The notes beneath the pieces are model-generated. The model had not been told where the DNA came from and did no database searches. It saw only the letters and a program-made list of their open reading frames with translations. The translations under genes and the position numbers were made by a program. A DNA stretch of 64,000 nucleotides from Novosphingobium panipatense. Its GTDB lineage: Bacteria; Pseudomonadota; Alphaproteobacteria; Sphingomonadales; Sphingomonadaceae. Position 1 is the stretch's first letter. Each line of letters starts with the position of its first letter. The DNA is taken from contig NZ_MSQB01000011.1 of NCBI RefSeq assembly GCF_002149965.1, positions 1-64,000 of the forward strand, written 5' to 3'. Shown here in pieces: positions 50,608 through 61,243 of the stretch.

Positions 50608-53094
50608 TTATTTCCTATTTTTAACGCCGCCTGCCGTCCGTGCCAGAACATCCCCGACTTTTTCCGAGAGCTGCTGCACGGAGAACGGCTTGGGCATGAA
50701 CCAGGCGTTGGCGATGCCGATTTCCTTGCGCAGCTGCTCTTCGGCATAGCCCGACATGAACAGCACCGGCAGGTCCGGGGCGATGCGGCGAATCTCGCGC
50801 GCCATGCCGGGGCCGTCGAGCGTGGGCATGACCACGTCGGAGACGACGAGGTCGAAGCGCCTGCCTTCCTCCACGAGTTCCAGGCCCTCCTCGCCGTCGC
50901 GGGCGCAGGTGACTTCGTAGCCCTGCCGGGTCAGCGCGCGTTCGGCGACGATGCGCACCGGGTCCTCGTCCTCGACCAGCAGGATGGCGCCGCCGCCCGC
51001 CCACTGGCTGGGTTCCGCTTCCGGCTCCTCGGCCGGGACCGGATCCGGCACGGAGCCCGGCGCGATGTGATGGACCGGCAGGTAGACGACGAAGCGGGTG
51101 CCCCGCCCCGGCTCGCTTTCCGCGAAGATGAAGCCGCCCGACTGCTTGACGATGCCGTAGACGGTCGAAAGACCAAGCCCCGTGCCCTTGCCCTGCTCCT
51201 TGGTGGTGAAGAACGGCTCGAAGATCTTGCCGAGATGCTCGGGCGGAATGCCGCCGCCGGTATCCTCGACGATCAGCGCGGTATAGTCGCCCGCCGGGAT
51301 GATCTCGCTGCGCATCGCCCGCACGTCGGTATTGCTGATGCGGCGGGTGGCGAGCGTGAGCGTGCCCGGGCCGTCGCCCTTCATCTGCATGGCGTCGCGC
51401 GCGTTGACGGCAAGGTTGACGATCACCTGTTCCAGCTGCGTCGGGTCGGCGCGCACCGGGCCGAGATCGCGGTCATGCGTGACCACCAGCTGGATCTTCT
51501 CGCCGATCAGGCGGCGCAGCATCTGCGAGACGTCCGCCACCACGTCGGGCAGCTGGAGCACTTCCGGGCGCAGGGTCTGCTGGCGCGAGAAGGCCAGGAG
51601 CTGGCGGGTCAGCGAGGCCGCGCGGTTGGAATTGGCGCGGATTTGCTGGATGTCGTCATAGTCCGAATCGCCCGGCGTGTGGCGCATCAGCATGAGGTCG
51701 CAGGTGCCCAGGATCGCCGTAAGCACATTGTTGAAATCGTGCGCCACGCCGCCCGCGAGCTGGCCGACCGCCTGCATCTTGGTGGCCTGCGCGACCTGCC
51801 GCTTGAGGCGGGTTTCCTCGGACGTGTCGGTAAGGCCGAGCAGCACCGCCGCCTCTCCGAGGCCTCGCACGCCTGCAAGGCTCAATGAGACGGGATCGTC
51901 GGGCTGCGAGGCCAGGCGCACGGCGATGTCGCCGGCGGCGGCGGGGCCTTGCGCGAAGCGGCGGATCGCCTCGGAAAGTGCGCGCTTGTCGTCGCGCACG
52001 ACGAGGTCGGTCGGATAGCTCGGCGGAAGCTGGCCCTCCTGCCCGGCGGCGCGCATGAAGGCGGGATTGGCGAAGAGCAGGCGCCCGTCGCGGTCGGCCA
52101 TGGCAAGGCCGAGCGGCAACTGGCTGAGCAGCGCCTCCAGATGCGGCGCAGCGGTGCCGCCGCCGCCGCCCGCGCCGATGCCCTGCCCGGCTTCCACCAC
52201 CAGCATCAGCGAGGGCGTGAGGTTGGGGTCGGGCTCATGCGGGGAATCGGGGTCGGCAATCGGCACATGGTAGAGCACCAGCGCCCCACCGCGCCCGGCA
52301 TCGCGCGCCCAGCCGATCCGCTCGCCCTCCTCCTGGCTGATCAGGGACACGAAATCGAGGCCGGTCATGTCGGCCAGCACGTCGCCGGTCGCCCGCTGCG
52401 AGAAGCCGGCGCTGGCGGCGCGGATCATGCCGTCCGGGTCGACGACGGCGGCGGAAATGCCTGCCCGCGCCAGGCCCCGGCCCAGCTTGCCATCGACCTG
52501 CCGCACGAGTTCGCCGACCAGATCGACCGTGCTGACCGGCTGGATGCGCCAGACCAGGAAGTCGTCGCCCCGGCCAGAACGCTGGATCTCCACCCGCCAG
52601 TCGGCCGCCGTCTCGCCTTCGGTCCGCACTTCGGCGCCGGCATGGCCGTCACGCCAGGCCGCCCGCACCGCTTCGGCGAGGCGCTCCATCGCGGCATCGT
52701 CCACCGGCAGGCGCGGCGGAGGATTGGCGGTCCCGAACCAAAGTTCGAAGCTGCCGTTGGCGCAGGCCAGTCGCCCGGCCCTGTCGGTAACGGCGATGGC
52801 GGTATCGATGCGGTCGATCGCGGCGACGGTGACCGACCAGTCGGGCTGCGCGAACTCCGCCTCTGGCGCATCCGGGCGGCGATTGGCGACCATCCAGGCA
52901 ATGCCCGCAAAGACCAGCAGGGCTCCGGCGAGAACGGCGGTCAGCAGGCCGTCACCGCTTACCGCCCAGACCAGCGCAGCGCTGGCCACCAGGGCGAGCG
53001 CGACGACCATGGTATCCGAAAGCCCGGCGATCCGGCCGCGATCCTGCCCGATGCCGGCCTGCCGGATTTCGTCGCCTCGCTGGCCTGCCTTCAT
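50608..53094 (-). CDS. cckA: Hybrid histidine kinase CckA
   Basis: 828 aa, master cell-cycle kinase/phosphatase feeding ChpT-CtrA. Two membrane helices ([17 protein letters not shown] and [20 protein letters not shown], about 29-70), PAS-like regions, HisKA with [16 protein letters not shown] (His near 451), HATPase_c ([50 protein letters not shown]), and a C-terminal receiver with [11 protein letters not shown], phospho-Asp near 752 in VVSDVVMP, and FMPKPFS. The domain order and HDFNN form are those of CckA. The ATG overlaps the DUF2062 stop by ATGA. Confidence 0.93.
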   Translation of the reverse strand: MKAGQRGDEIRQAGIGQDRGRIAGLSDTMVVALALVASAALVWAVSGDGLLTAVLAGALLVFAGIAWMVANRRPDAPEAEFAQPDWSVTVAAIDRIDTAIAVTDRAGRLACANGSFELWFGTANPPPRLPVDDAAMERLAEAVRAAWRDGHAGAEVRTEGETAADWRVEIQRSGRGDDFLVWRIQPVSTVDLVGELVRQVDGKLGRGLARAGISAAVVDPDGMIRAASAGFSQRATGDVLADMTGLDFVSLISQEEGERIGWARDAGRGGALVLYHVPIADPDSPHEPDPNLTPSLMLVVEAGQGIGAGGGGGTAAPHLEALLSQLPLGLAMADRDGRLLFANPAFMRAAGQEGQLPPSYPTDLVVRDDKRALSEAIRRFAQGPAAAGDIAVRLASQPDDPVSLSLAGVRGLGEAAVLLGLTDTSEETRLKRQVAQATKMQAVGQLAGGVAHDFNNVLTAILGTCDLMLMRHTPGDSDYDDIQQIRANSNRAASLTRQLLAFSRQQTLRPEVLQLPDVVADVSQMLRRLIGEKIQLVVTHDRDLGPVRADPTQLEQVIVNLAVNARDAMQMKGDGPGTLTLATRRISNTDVRAMRSEIIPAGDYTALIVEDTGGGIPPEHLGKIFEPFFTTKEQGKGTGLGLSTVYGIVKQSGGFIFAESEPGRGTRFVVYLPVHHIAPGSVPDPVPAEEPEAEPSQWAGGGAILLVEDEDPVRIVAERALTRQGYEVTCARDGEEGLELVEEGRRFDLVVSDVVMPTLDGPGMAREIRRIAPDLPVLFMSGYAEEQLRKEIGIANAWFMPKPFSVQQLSEKVGDVLARTAGGVKNRK

Positions 53095-53708
53095 GCAATC
53101 CCTTCCGTGTCGCCCGGCTTGACCGAGGAATGGCCCTCTTCGCTTTCGGCATGGCGGAACAGCGAGCGGTGGCGGCGCGCGTGGTGCTTGCGGCCGATCC
53201 AGTAGCGCCAGAACCACATGGCCAGGAAATAGCTGACGAAAGCGGCGACGATCGACTGGATGAACAGGCCGATCAGAACGGCGGGCGCGGTGTCCGAAAG
53301 CAGCCAGCCGCGCCACTCGGCCAGCCCCGCGCCTTCGCGCACCATGGCCTCCACCGTGGCGATGTCCGCATGGTAGCCGAAGCTGTTGCCGATCGCGACG
53401 GCGACCGGGAGGATGATCAGCAGCGTCGTCACCGGATTGGAAATGAAGGTGACGGCGGCGGCGAGCGGGATATTGCCGCGAAACGGCACGCACATCAGCG
53501 CCGCGCCGACGATCTGCACGCCGGGAATCAGCGCGAAGATGCCGATGAACATGCCCACCGCCACGCCGCGCGGCACCGAGCGGCGGGTAAAGCGGAACAG
53601 TTCGGGGCGGCGCGTGAAAGGCGCGGTGAAGCGATTCGCCTCAAGCTGCGCATGCGTGGGCATCTGGCCGTGAAGCCAGGCGCCCAGGCGGTGCAGCAGC
53701 GCGCTCAC
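53091..53708 (-). CDS. DUF2062 membrane protein
   Basis: 205 aa. DUF2062 signature [24 protein letters not shown] with [20 protein letters not shown]; three or so membrane helices, a last one [20 protein letters not shown], and a His/Arg-rich cytoplasmic tail ([15 protein letters not shown]). The function is unknown. The GTG start overlaps the smpB stop by GTGA, and its stop overlaps the cckA start by ATGA, so smpB, this gene and cckA are translationally coupled. The much longer open frame upstream is smpB DNA read out of phase. Confidence 0.85.
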   Translation of the reverse strand: MSALLHRLGAWLHGQMPTHAQLEANRFTAPFTRRPELFRFTRRSVPRGVAVGMFIGIFALIPGVQIVGAALMCVPFRGNIPLAAAVTFISNPVTTLLIILPVAVAIGNSFGYHADIATVEAMVREGAGLAEWRGWLLSDTAPAVLIGLFIQSIVAAFVSYFLAMWFWRYWIGRKHHARRHRSLFRHAESEEGHSSVKPGDTEGIA

Positions 53709-54187
53709 TTGTGCTCGCGCAGGATGCGGCCCTGCTCCCGCTTCCAGTCGCGTTCCTTGATCGTATGGCGCTTGTCCGCCGCGTTCTTGCCCTTGGCCAG
53801 GGCCAGTTCGACCTTGGCGCGGCCGCGTCCGTTGAAATAGATCGAGAGCGGCACCAGCGTCATGCCCTTGCGCTCCACCGAGCCTTGCAGGCGCGAGATC
53901 TCGCGTTCGTGCAGCAGCAGCTTGCGCGGGCGCTTGGGCGTGTGGTTGTAGCGGTTGCCGTGGCTGAATTCCGGCACGTTGGAATTCACCAGCCAGCATT
54001 CGCCGTTCTTGATCTCGGCGTAGGATTCCGCGATCGACCCTTCGCCGAACCGCAGCGATTTCACCTCGGTACCGGTCAGCGCGATGCCGGCCTCGAAGGT
54101 TTCCTCGATGTGGTACTCGAAGCGGGCCTTGCGGTTTTCCGCGACGCTCTTGTGCTTGTCGAATGTCTTGTGCTGCGGACGTGCCAT
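53705..54187 (-). CDS. smpB: SsrA-binding protein SmpB
   Basis: 160 aa, binds tmRNA for ribosome rescue. Core [94 protein letters not shown] and the basic C-terminal tail [22 protein letters not shown] region. All are normal for the family. First of the coupled smpB-DUF2062-cckA group. In many alphaproteobacteria dapA sits directly upstream; here an S9 peptidase gene lies between. Confidence 0.97.
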   Translation of the reverse strand: MARPQHKTFDKHKSVAENRKARFEYHIEETFEAGIALTGTEVKSLRFGEGSIAESYAEIKNGECWLVNSNVPEFSHGNRYNHTPKRPRKLLLHEREISRLQGSVERKGMTLVPLSIYFNGRGRAKVELALAKGKNAADKRHTIKERDWKREQGRILREHK

Positions 54188-54434
54188 GATGACCCGGCAT
54201 GTAGGGATTCGCGCGCAAAAAGGAAACGCCCCCTTTGCGTCATTTCGTCATGTCGTGACCGGCCCCGGACGAGAGGCGCGGGCGAAGCCTTCCCCGGCTC
54301 GCCCCTCCGCCCCCGACCGCCCTGCGCAAGTGCCGACAGGATGACGCTAATTTAATCGCGGAGACGCCGCCAATTGTCCTTGCCAAAATCGCGCGGCGGC
54401 TCGAAGGATCGGGAACAAACGGGGGAAATACATC

Positions 54435-56372
54435 TTGCGCCTGATACTTGCGACGGTCCTTCCGGCCGTGCTTCTTGTTGCCGAAGCGGCGTCTGCAGCC
54501 GCTGTCGAACCGCCATCGCTGGATTTCTACGGCGAGCTTCCGCAAGTAGAGGACGCCGCGATCTCGCCGGACGGCCACTCCATCGCCAGCGTCGTGCGAA
54601 CCGGCGGCGAGCGCCGGGTTCTCGTGCTGAAGGACGGCAAGACCCTGCTCAACGCCTCGCCGGGCACCACCAAGGTCCGCGCGATCGAATGGGCGGACAA
54701 CGACACCGTGCTGCTGACCAACAGCGCCACGGTGCCGCTTTTCGGTTTCATGGCCGAGAAATACGAGATGACCGGCACGATCATCCTGCCGATGCGGGCC
54801 GGTAACGAATCGGGCATGGTCTTCGGCAAGAGCAAGGCGATCGCGAAGACCACGCGCGGGCGCTACGGCATCCGCACCGTGGACGGGCGCACGGTCGGCT
54901 ATTTCGGCGGGATCGCGCTCGACGTGGACGGTTTGAACACCCGCTGGCGCCACGGCCGCGCGACGCTCTATGCCGTGGACATCGCCACCAACCGCCCCCG
55001 CGTTCTCGCGCCGCCGCCCGGCGAGGAACATTACCGCGACTGGCTGATCGACCGGGGCGGCAATGTCGCCGTCATTCTCGACATCTCGGAGACGAACGGC
55101 AGCTGGAAGATCACCGTGCCCAAGGGACCGGAACTGGCGCGCGGCGTGGATCCCACCGGCGACGTCAGCCTGATCTCGTTCGGCAAGGGCGGCTCCACGG
55201 TCGTCTATGAGATCGAGGACGAGGACGGCACCTCGCACTGGTACGAAGTGCCGCTGGCCGGCGGAGAGGCGAAAGAGATCCTCGGCGACGTCGCCATCGA
55301 TCGCCTCTTCGTGGACCGCAGCAGCGGCGACATGATCGGCTACCGCACCGCGGGCGAAACCCCGCAGACGGTCATGGACAATCCCGTCTACCAGAGCGCG
55401 ATCAGCCGCATCTTCAAGGCCTTCGCCGGCCGCGAGGCGCATCTGATCGACTGGACGCCCGATTTCTCGAACGTGCTGGTGCGCACCACCGGCAACAGGG
55501 ACAGCGGCACCTGGTATCTCGTGGACGTGCGCGCCAAGCGGGCCGACCCGATCGGCAACGAGCGGCCGGAAATCGCCCCGGAGCAGGTCGGCGCCATTTC
55601 CACGGTCGGCTACAAGGCGCAGGACGGCCTCGACATGGACGGGATCCTCACGCTTCCGCCCGGCCGCGAGGCGAAGAACCTACCGGTGATCCTGCTGCCC
55701 CACGGCGGCCCCGCCGCGCATGACAAGGCCGAGTTCGACTGGCGGGCACAGGCCTTCGCCTCGCGCGGCTATGCCGTGTTCCAGCCCAATTTCCGCGGCT
55801 CCACCGGCCGCACCGATGCCTTCCGCCATGCCGGAGACGGCCAGTGGGGCCGCAAGATGCAGACCGACATTTCCGACGGTTTGGCCGAACTGGCCAAGCG
55901 CGGGATCGTCGATCCCAAACGCGCCTGCATCGTCGGCGCCAGCTACGGCGGCTATGCGGCGCTGGCGGGCGTCACCCTGCAACAGGGGCTCTACCGCTGC
56001 GCGGTCTCGGTGGCCGGGGTGGCCGATCTCAAGCTGATGTATGCCACCGACATCCGCGAGAGCGGCGATTCGAAGATGCTCACCAAGTCCCTGCGCGAAC
56101 AGCTGGGCGACCCCAGGCTCTACGACGAAGTCTCACCCCGCCGCTTCGCCGCGCGCGCCGATGCGCCCGTGCTGCTGATCCACGGCAAGGACGACACGGT
56201 GGTCGGCTACAAGCAGAGCCTGGTCATGGCCGATGCCCTGAAGGACGCCGGAAAGCCCTACGAACTGGTGACGCTGGCGGGGGAAGACCACTGGCTCTCG
56301 CGCGAGGAAACCCGCAAGCGCATGCTCTCGGAAGCCATGCGTTTCGTGCAGAAGCACAATCCGGCGGATTGA
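54435..56372 (+). CDS. S9-family (prolyl oligopeptidase) serine peptidase, exported
   Basis: 645 aa. Signal peptide-like start (ILATVLPAVLLVAEAASAAA). A beta-propeller-like N-domain carries the LDFYGELPQVEDAAISPDGH start typical of S9C-type enzymes. The alpha/beta-hydrolase domain has LPHGGPAAHDKAEFDWRAQ, nucleophile GASYGGYAAL (Ser near 502), HGKDDTVV with Asp, and EDHWLSREETR with the catalytic His. Probably cleaves dipeptides or short peptides in the periplasm. TTG at 54435 is used because GGGGGAAATA precedes it and the signal follows. Confidence 0.88.
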   Translation: MRLILATVLPAVLLVAEAASAAAVEPPSLDFYGELPQVEDAAISPDGHSIASVVRTGGERRVLVLKDGKTLLNASPGTTKVRAIEWADNDTVLLTNSATVPLFGFMAEKYEMTGTIILPMRAGNESGMVFGKSKAIAKTTRGRYGIRTVDGRTVGYFGGIALDVDGLNTRWRHGRATLYAVDIATNRPRVLAPPPGEEHYRDWLIDRGGNVAVILDISETNGSWKITVPKGPELARGVDPTGDVSLISFGKGGSTVVYEIEDEDGTSHWYEVPLAGGEAKEILGDVAIDRLFVDRSSGDMIGYRTAGETPQTVMDNPVYQSAISRIFKAFAGREAHLIDWTPDFSNVLVRTTGNRDSGTWYLVDVRAKRADPIGNERPEIAPEQVGAISTVGYKAQDGLDMDGILTLPPGREAKNLPVILLPHGGPAAHDKAEFDWRAQAFASRGYAVFQPNFRGSTGRTDAFRHAGDGQWGRKMQTDISDGLAELAKRGIVDPKRACIVGASYGGYAALAGVTLQQGLYRCAVSVAGVADLKLMYATDIRESGDSKMLTKSLREQLGDPRLYDEVSPRRFAARADAPVLLIHGKDDTVVGYKQSLVMADALKDAGKPYELVTLAGEDHWLSREETRKRMLSEAMRFVQKHNPAD

Positions 56373-56410
56373 GGGGCCGGCGGATTGAGGGGAGCGGGCC
56401 GAGATCAGCC

Positions 56411-56529
56411 GTCGTCCCGGGCTTGACCCGGGACCGCTGGCCGTGAACAGCCCACCTCTCGGCAAGCCGCCCAGCCGATGGCGCGCGCCTGAAGAACTGC
56501 CAGCGGTCCCGGGTCAAGCCCGAGACGAC
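56411..56529. repeat. R1 doublet (BIME-like), copy C
   Basis: 119 bp, GTCGTCCCGGG/CCCGGGAC hairpin, linker CCGCTGGCCGTGAACAGCCC ... GCGCGCCTGAAGAACTGCC, and inverted right hairpin. Stems carry compensatory changes (CCCGGGC for CCCGGAC), which keep the pairing. Confidence 0.88.
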
Positions 56530-56581
56530 GCCGTTCTTCAAGCCCCATTCCTCAGGCCGCCATTCCTCAGGCCGCCAATCC

Positions 56582-57472
56582 TCAGGCCGTCTGCAGCAGT
56601 CCTGCGTGAACGAGCGCTTCGTCCACTGCCGTGCGGGCCTTTTCGCTGCACGGCACCAGCGGCAGGCGCAGTTCGTTCTCGATCCAGTCGTGGACCTTGG
56701 ACAGCGCGTACTTGCACGGTCCCGGCGAGCTGTCCTCGAACATGGCATAGTGCAGCGGATAGAGCAGATCGTTGAGGCGGCGCGCTTCTTCCAGGTCGTT
56801 GGCCGCGCAGGCCGCCTGGAACTCGGCGCAGAGCTTCGGCGCGACGTTCGCCGTCACCGAGATGCAGCCCACGCCGCCCGCCGCATTGAACGGCAGCGCC
56901 AGCTCGTCGTCACCGCAGAGCTGCACGAAATGCTTGCCGATGCCCATGCGGTGGTCGGTCACGCGGCTGAGATCGCCGCTGGCGTCCTTGATGGCGATGA
57001 AGCGATCCGGGAAGCGGCGCGCCAGTTCGCAGACGGTTTCCGGCAGCAGATCGGTGACGGTGCGGCCGGGCACGTTGTAGAGCACGATCGGCAGGTCGTT
57101 GTTTTCCGCCAGATATGTGAAGTGGGCAAGCAGCCCTTCCTGGCTCGGGCGGTTGTAGTAGGGCGCCACCAGCAGCGCGGCGGAGGCGCCGCACTTCTTG
57201 GAGAAATTCATGTGCAGCAGTGCATTCATCGTATCGTTGCTGCCGCAACCGGCGATCACCGGCACACGTCCGGCCGCCTGCTCGACGCAGAGTTCGATGA
57301 CGCGGTGGTGCTCGGCGTTCGAAAGCGTCGAATTCTCACCGGTCGTGCCGCAGGGAACGAGTGCCGAGGAGCCCGATTCGATCTGCCAGTCCACGAGTCG
57401 CCGAAAGGCCTGTTCATCGAACGCTCCGTCGCGAAACGGTGTAACAAGCGCAGGAATGGAACCCGAGAACAT
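56582..57472 (-). CDS. dapA: 4-hydroxy-tetrahydrodipicolinate synthase
   Basis: 296-aa TIM-barrel aldolase that condenses pyruvate with aspartate semialdehyde in lysine/diaminopimelate synthesis. Schiff-base Lys162 in FIAIKDASGD, Tyr132 in VLYNVPGRT, and substrate loop CGTTGENSTLS. The chain ends normally. GAGGTAAAG precedes the ATG. It is divergent from slt over an 80-bp gap. R1 doublet C lies downstream, between dapA and the S9 gene. Confidence 0.96.
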   Translation of the reverse strand: MFSGSIPALVTPFRDGAFDEQAFRRLVDWQIESGSSALVPCGTTGENSTLSNAEHHRVIELCVEQAAGRVPVIAGCGSNDTMNALLHMNFSKKCGASAALLVAPYYNRPSQEGLLAHFTYLAENNDLPIVLYNVPGRTVTDLLPETVCELARRFPDRFIAIKDASGDLSRVTDHRMGIGKHFVQLCGDDELALPFNAAGGVGCISVTANVAPKLCAEFQAACAANDLEEARRLNDLLYPLHYAMFEDSSPGPCKYALSKVHDWIENELRLPLVPCSEKARTAVDEALVHAGLLQTA

Positions 57473-57552
57473 GGACTTTACCTCACCTGATGTTCAATGA
57501 TCGGGGCCGACGGACCCGATGTTCAGCGCCTGATAAGGAGCCTTTTCCCAAA

Positions 57553-59529
57553 ATGTCCAGCATGCAGCGTGTCGCCCCCCTCGTCTTGCTTGCTTCGACC
57601 GCCGCATTCGGCACCGCTTTCGGGACCCCCGCAGCCGCACAGGACGGCCGCGAATGGGACCTTGCGAAGGCGCGTTCCATGCAATCGCACGACATGGCCG
57701 TCCACCAGTCGATCGACCGCTGGCGCCAGCTCGTGGCGTCGGACGGATTCGATTTCGGCAGCTATTCCAGCTTCCTGCTGACGTATCCCGGCTATCCGCA
57801 GGCCGACAAGATTCGCGGTTCGGCTGAACGCGCGCTGGTGAATCAGGCGCCCGACGCCAATTCCGTGGTTGCGTTCTTCACCCGCTATCCGCCGCTCTCG
57901 AACCAGGCCGCCGGGCGCTATGCCACAGCGCTGACCACCTTGCGCCGCCCCGATGCGCAGCAGCGCGCCCTCGCCGCCTGGCGCGGCGGCACGCTTTCGC
58001 CCAGCGACGAGGTGGCAATCCTCGCGACCTGGCGCGGCGCGCTCACCACGGCCGATCACGACATCCGCATGGACCGCCTGCTCTGGCAGGGCGAAACCTC
58101 GCAGGCCGAGCGGCAGATCTCCTTCGTCTCCGCCGAACGCCGCGCCCTGTTCATGGAGCGGCTGACGATGCTGCAAGGCTCGCCTCCCGGCACCTTGGGC
58201 CTGACGCTGACGCCGCAGATGAACGCCGATGCGGGATACATCTATGCGCGCGCCGTCCAGGCCCGCAAGAGCGGCAACCTGCCCGCCGAGATCGCCCTGC
58301 TCTCCAGCCGCCCCACCCTGACGACCCCGGTGCCGGAGCAGGAAAAATGGGTGCGCGAACTGCTCACCGCCGCCAAGGGCGCGGGCGCGGATTCGGCCGT
58401 GCGCATCGCCAGCGGCATCGATGACGCTTTCGCCCCCGGCACCGACATCAGCCAGCTCTCGTTCCGCCTGCGCGACGACTACACCACGCTCGTCTGGCTG
58501 GGCGGCACCAAGGCGCTCTGGCAATTGGGCGACGCCCGCCGCGCCGCGCCGCTGTTCTACCGCTACGGCGCCGCCGCGCAGACCCCGGGCACGCGCTCCA
58601 AGGGGTTCTACTGGGCAGGCCGCGCGCTCGCCAAGGCGGGGGACACCACAGGCGCCAACCGCTACTTCCAGATGGCCGCCGCCTATCCGCACTACTTCTA
58701 CGGCCAGCTCGCCCTCGAACGGCTGGGCCGCCCCCTGCCCGACCTCGACACCCGCCCGCGCGCGGTGCCGACCCAGGCCGAACGCAGCGCCTTCAACGCC
58801 AAGCCGCTCACCAATGCCGTGCGCGACGTCGCCCGCGACGGCGACTGGCGCACCACCGTCCAGTTCTTCCGCGAGATTTCCGACCAGGCGCAGAGCGAGA
58901 GCGACCATGTCCTCGTGGCCGACCTCGCCCGCGAAATCGGCCGCCGCGACCTTGCCGTGATCCTCGGCCAGAGCGCGCATGGCGACGGCTACCAGGACTT
59001 CGGCCAGATCGCCTATCCGCTGATCCCGGTGCCGCCGGGCGCAGACTTCGCCATGGTCCACGCCCTCACCCGGCAGGAGAGCCAGTTCGCCCAGAACGCG
59101 CTTAGCCACGCCGGCGCACGCGGCCTCATGCAGCTCATGCCCGCCACCGCGCGCGAACAGGCCGGCAAGCTCGGCATGGCCTACGACCAGAACCAGCTGG
59201 TCAGCGACGCCAGCTACAACATCCGCCTCGGCGACGCCTACTTCTCGCGCATGCGGGACTACTTCAGCGGCTCGCTGCCGCTGGCGGTCGGCGCCTACAA
59301 CGCAGGCGCGGGCAACGTGAACAAGTGGCTGCGCGCCAACGGCGACCCCCGCACCGGCGCCGTCGACTGGATCGACTGGCTTGAGCAGATCCCGATCTAC
59401 GAGACCAAGAACTACATCCAGCGCGTGCTGGAAAACGCCGTGGTCTACGAGACGATGTACCCGAAGGAATCGGGCTATCGCGGGAATACGCCGCTGACGC
59501 AGCTGATCGGGAAGCGGACGCCGGGGTGA
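57553..59529 (+). CDS. slt: Soluble lytic murein transglycosylase, Slt-type
   Basis: 658 aa. Signal peptide (VAPLVLLASTAAFGTAFGTP then AAAQ). A long alpha-superhelical N-part (about residues 40-460) leads to the C-terminal goose-lysozyme-like SLT domain: VHALTRQESQFAQNALSHAG with the catalytic Glu near 506, GLMQLMPATAREQAG, and AVGAYNAGAGNVNKWL. It cleaves peptidoglycan with anhydromuropeptide formation in the periplasm. The start could be 57553 or the ATG at 57562; AAGGAG is at 57535-57540. R3 copy 2 follows. Confidence 0.92.
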   Translation: MSSMQRVAPLVLLASTAAFGTAFGTPAAAQDGREWDLAKARSMQSHDMAVHQSIDRWRQLVASDGFDFGSYSSFLLTYPGYPQADKIRGSAERALVNQAPDANSVVAFFTRYPPLSNQAAGRYATALTTLRRPDAQQRALAAWRGGTLSPSDEVAILATWRGALTTADHDIRMDRLLWQGETSQAERQISFVSAERRALFMERLTMLQGSPPGTLGLTLTPQMNADAGYIYARAVQARKSGNLPAEIALLSSRPTLTTPVPEQEKWVRELLTAAKGAGADSAVRIASGIDDAFAPGTDISQLSFRLRDDYTTLVWLGGTKALWQLGDARRAAPLFYRYGAAAQTPGTRSKGFYWAGRALAKAGDTTGANRYFQMAAAYPHYFYGQLALERLGRPLPDLDTRPRAVPTQAERSAFNAKPLTNAVRDVARDGDWRTTVQFFREISDQAQSESDHVLVADLAREIGRRDLAVILGQSAHGDGYQDFGQIAYPLIPVPPGADFAMVHALTRQESQFAQNALSHAGARGLMQLMPATAREQAGKLGMAYDQNQLVSDASYNIRLGDAYFSRMRDYFSGSLPLAVGAYNAGAGNVNKWLRANGDPRTGAVDWIDWLEQIPIYETKNYIQRVLENAVVYETMYPKESGYRGNTPLTQLIGKRTPG

Positions 59530-59550
59530 AGGTTTGGAAGGTTCAAGGGA

Positions 59551-59740
59551 AGAAGCAGGGGTTAACACCCCTGCACCCCGATACCGTCTAGGTCACGCCC
59601 AGCCTATCCGTTGTGCGCTCATAGCAGCGTCGGGAGACTTATTGGCTGCGCCGCAGGGAGCGCGGTACCGATAGGTTGCGCGCGACGGTAACATTCCGAG
59701 GGTCCGGGGGATCATCCCCCGGGTCTTCCCCTTCTTAAAT
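59551..59740. repeat. R3 element, copy 2
   Basis: About 190 bp. Left hairpin GCAGGGGTTAACACCCCTGC, right hairpin CCGGGGGATCATCCCCCGG, and core GTCGGGAGACTTATTGGCTG as in copy 1 (one base differs). It lies between convergent slt and the alpha-galactosidase, and its right border contains the TTA that is the minus-strand stop of the latter. Confidence 0.8.
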
Positions 59741-61120
59741 GCCCCTAACCCTGAACAACCCCGCCCCATGCGAAGCAAGCCGCGCCGAAACGCGCCCTTC
59801 GACCACACCAAGATCCTTACCCTCCCAAAGGTCCCGCACCGAAGCCTTCGCGCCCAAGCCAAGCAGCGAAAGCGGCACGCTTACCTCCCGCTCCTTGTCC
59901 GACACGTTGAACAACGCCACGTAGCGATCGGCGCCACCCTCGGCGCGCGCGGTCCAGACCTTGGTGCCGTCGTCGAGGAACAGCGGCGCGTTTTCGGTGC
60001 TGGACTGGTTCACCGCCAGCACCTCGCGGTTGGTGAGCAACGCCAGCGTCGGTGCGTCGAGGTGGCGCAGATCGCCACCCATGATCAGCGGCGAGCGGGC
60101 GATCGACCAGAGGGTCATCAGGGTGCGCTGCTCGTCGGGCGTGAAGCGGGTGTCACGGTCGCCAAGGGCAAGGCGGCCGAGGGGGAGCATGTCGGCATCG
60201 GGCCAGGAGCCGGGGCCGCGGAACGGCGTCCAGTTTTCGAGGCGGGTGAACTGCGCGTAGAGCTGCGCCCATTCGTCCCAGAAGTCGTCGGAGATGCGCC
60301 ACATCTGCGCATGCTGGCGAACGTGGGCGCCGCGCAGCACCGGGGTTTCGCCCGGCGAGAGGCTGAGCACGATGGGGCGTCCGCAGCGGGCAATGGCCTT
60401 GGCGGCAGCCTCGATCTCGGGGGCGTGGGCATCGTAGGGGCGGCTCATGTCGTCCATCTTGACGAAATCGACGCCCCACGAGGCATAGAGCCTGAAAATG
60501 CTGTCGTAGTATTCCTGTGCGCCGGGCTTGCTCATATCGACGCCGTACATGTCGGGGTTCCAGGAGCAGATGCTGGAGGTGTCGGCAATGTCCTGCGCGC
60601 GCAGTTTGGTGCCGAGTACCGGGAGGTTGAGCTTCACGGCGTGGCGCGGGATGCCGCGCATGACGTGGATGCCGAACTTCATGCCCATGGCATGGACTTT
60701 GGCAGCGAGCGGCGCGAAGCCCTTTCCACCCTTGGACGAGGGGAAGCGGTTCGGCGCGGGGATCATCCGGCCGTTGGCGTCCAGCGCCGGCACCGGGTTG
60801 GCGTTGTAGGTGTAGCTCTTGGCATCCGGCTCGTACCACTGGATGTCGACGGTGAAGACGTCGTAGCCGAAGGGCAGCAGCTTCTCGCGCATGATCGCGG
60901 CGGTTTCGAGAGCCTGTGCCTCGGTGATGGTGCCGGCGAAGCTGTTCCAGCTGTTCCAGCCCATCGGCGGGCGCGGCGCGAGCGCGGCACCCGGCGCGGG
61001 GTCGAGAGTGGCCGAGGGAGCGGCGACCTGGGCACCGGCCCCAGCACTAGCCTTGGCGGCAAGACCGGCCAGCGGCGCGGAAGCGGCGGCGAGCAGCGCG
61101 GTGCGGCGTGAAAATTGCAT
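59735..61120 (-). CDS. Alpha-galactosidase, glycoside hydrolase family 27
   Basis: 461 aa. Twin-Arg-like signal (FSRRTALLAAASAPLAGLAA) suggests Tat export. The TIM barrel begins RPPMGWNSWNSF, the GH27 landmark; GIHVMRGIPRHAV and VDFVKMDDMSRP follow (nucleophile Asp in KMDD), then MWRISDDFWDEW with the acid/base Asp and GSWPDADMLPLG. A C-terminal beta-sandwich covers roughly the last 90 residues. It removes alpha-linked galactose or related sugars; natural substrate is unknown. AAGGACAG precedes the ATG. It is divergent from greB. Confidence 0.92.
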   Translation of the reverse strand: MQFSRRTALLAAASAPLAGLAAKASAGAGAQVAAPSATLDPAPGAALAPRPPMGWNSWNSFAGTITEAQALETAAIMREKLLPFGYDVFTVDIQWYEPDAKSYTYNANPVPALDANGRMIPAPNRFPSSKGGKGFAPLAAKVHAMGMKFGIHVMRGIPRHAVKLNLPVLGTKLRAQDIADTSSICSWNPDMYGVDMSKPGAQEYYDSIFRLYASWGVDFVKMDDMSRPYDAHAPEIEAAAKAIARCGRPIVLSLSPGETPVLRGAHVRQHAQMWRISDDFWDEWAQLYAQFTRLENWTPFRGPGSWPDADMLPLGRLALGDRDTRFTPDEQRTLMTLWSIARSPLIMGGDLRHLDAPTLALLTNREVLAVNQSSTENAPLFLDDGTKVWTARAEGGADRYVALFNVSDKEREVSVPLSLLGLGAKASVRDLWEGKDLGVVEGRVSARLASHGAGLFRVRGI

Positions 61121-61243
61121 GATCTGTCCTTGCTCCCAAATTCGTAGGCAGCTCTTTTGTCGGACTAATAGAGCCTGCGCAAGGTCGTGGAGAAGGCGGC
61201 GGAGGACTTGGCCGAACCGGCAATGCTTTATAAGGATCGCGTC

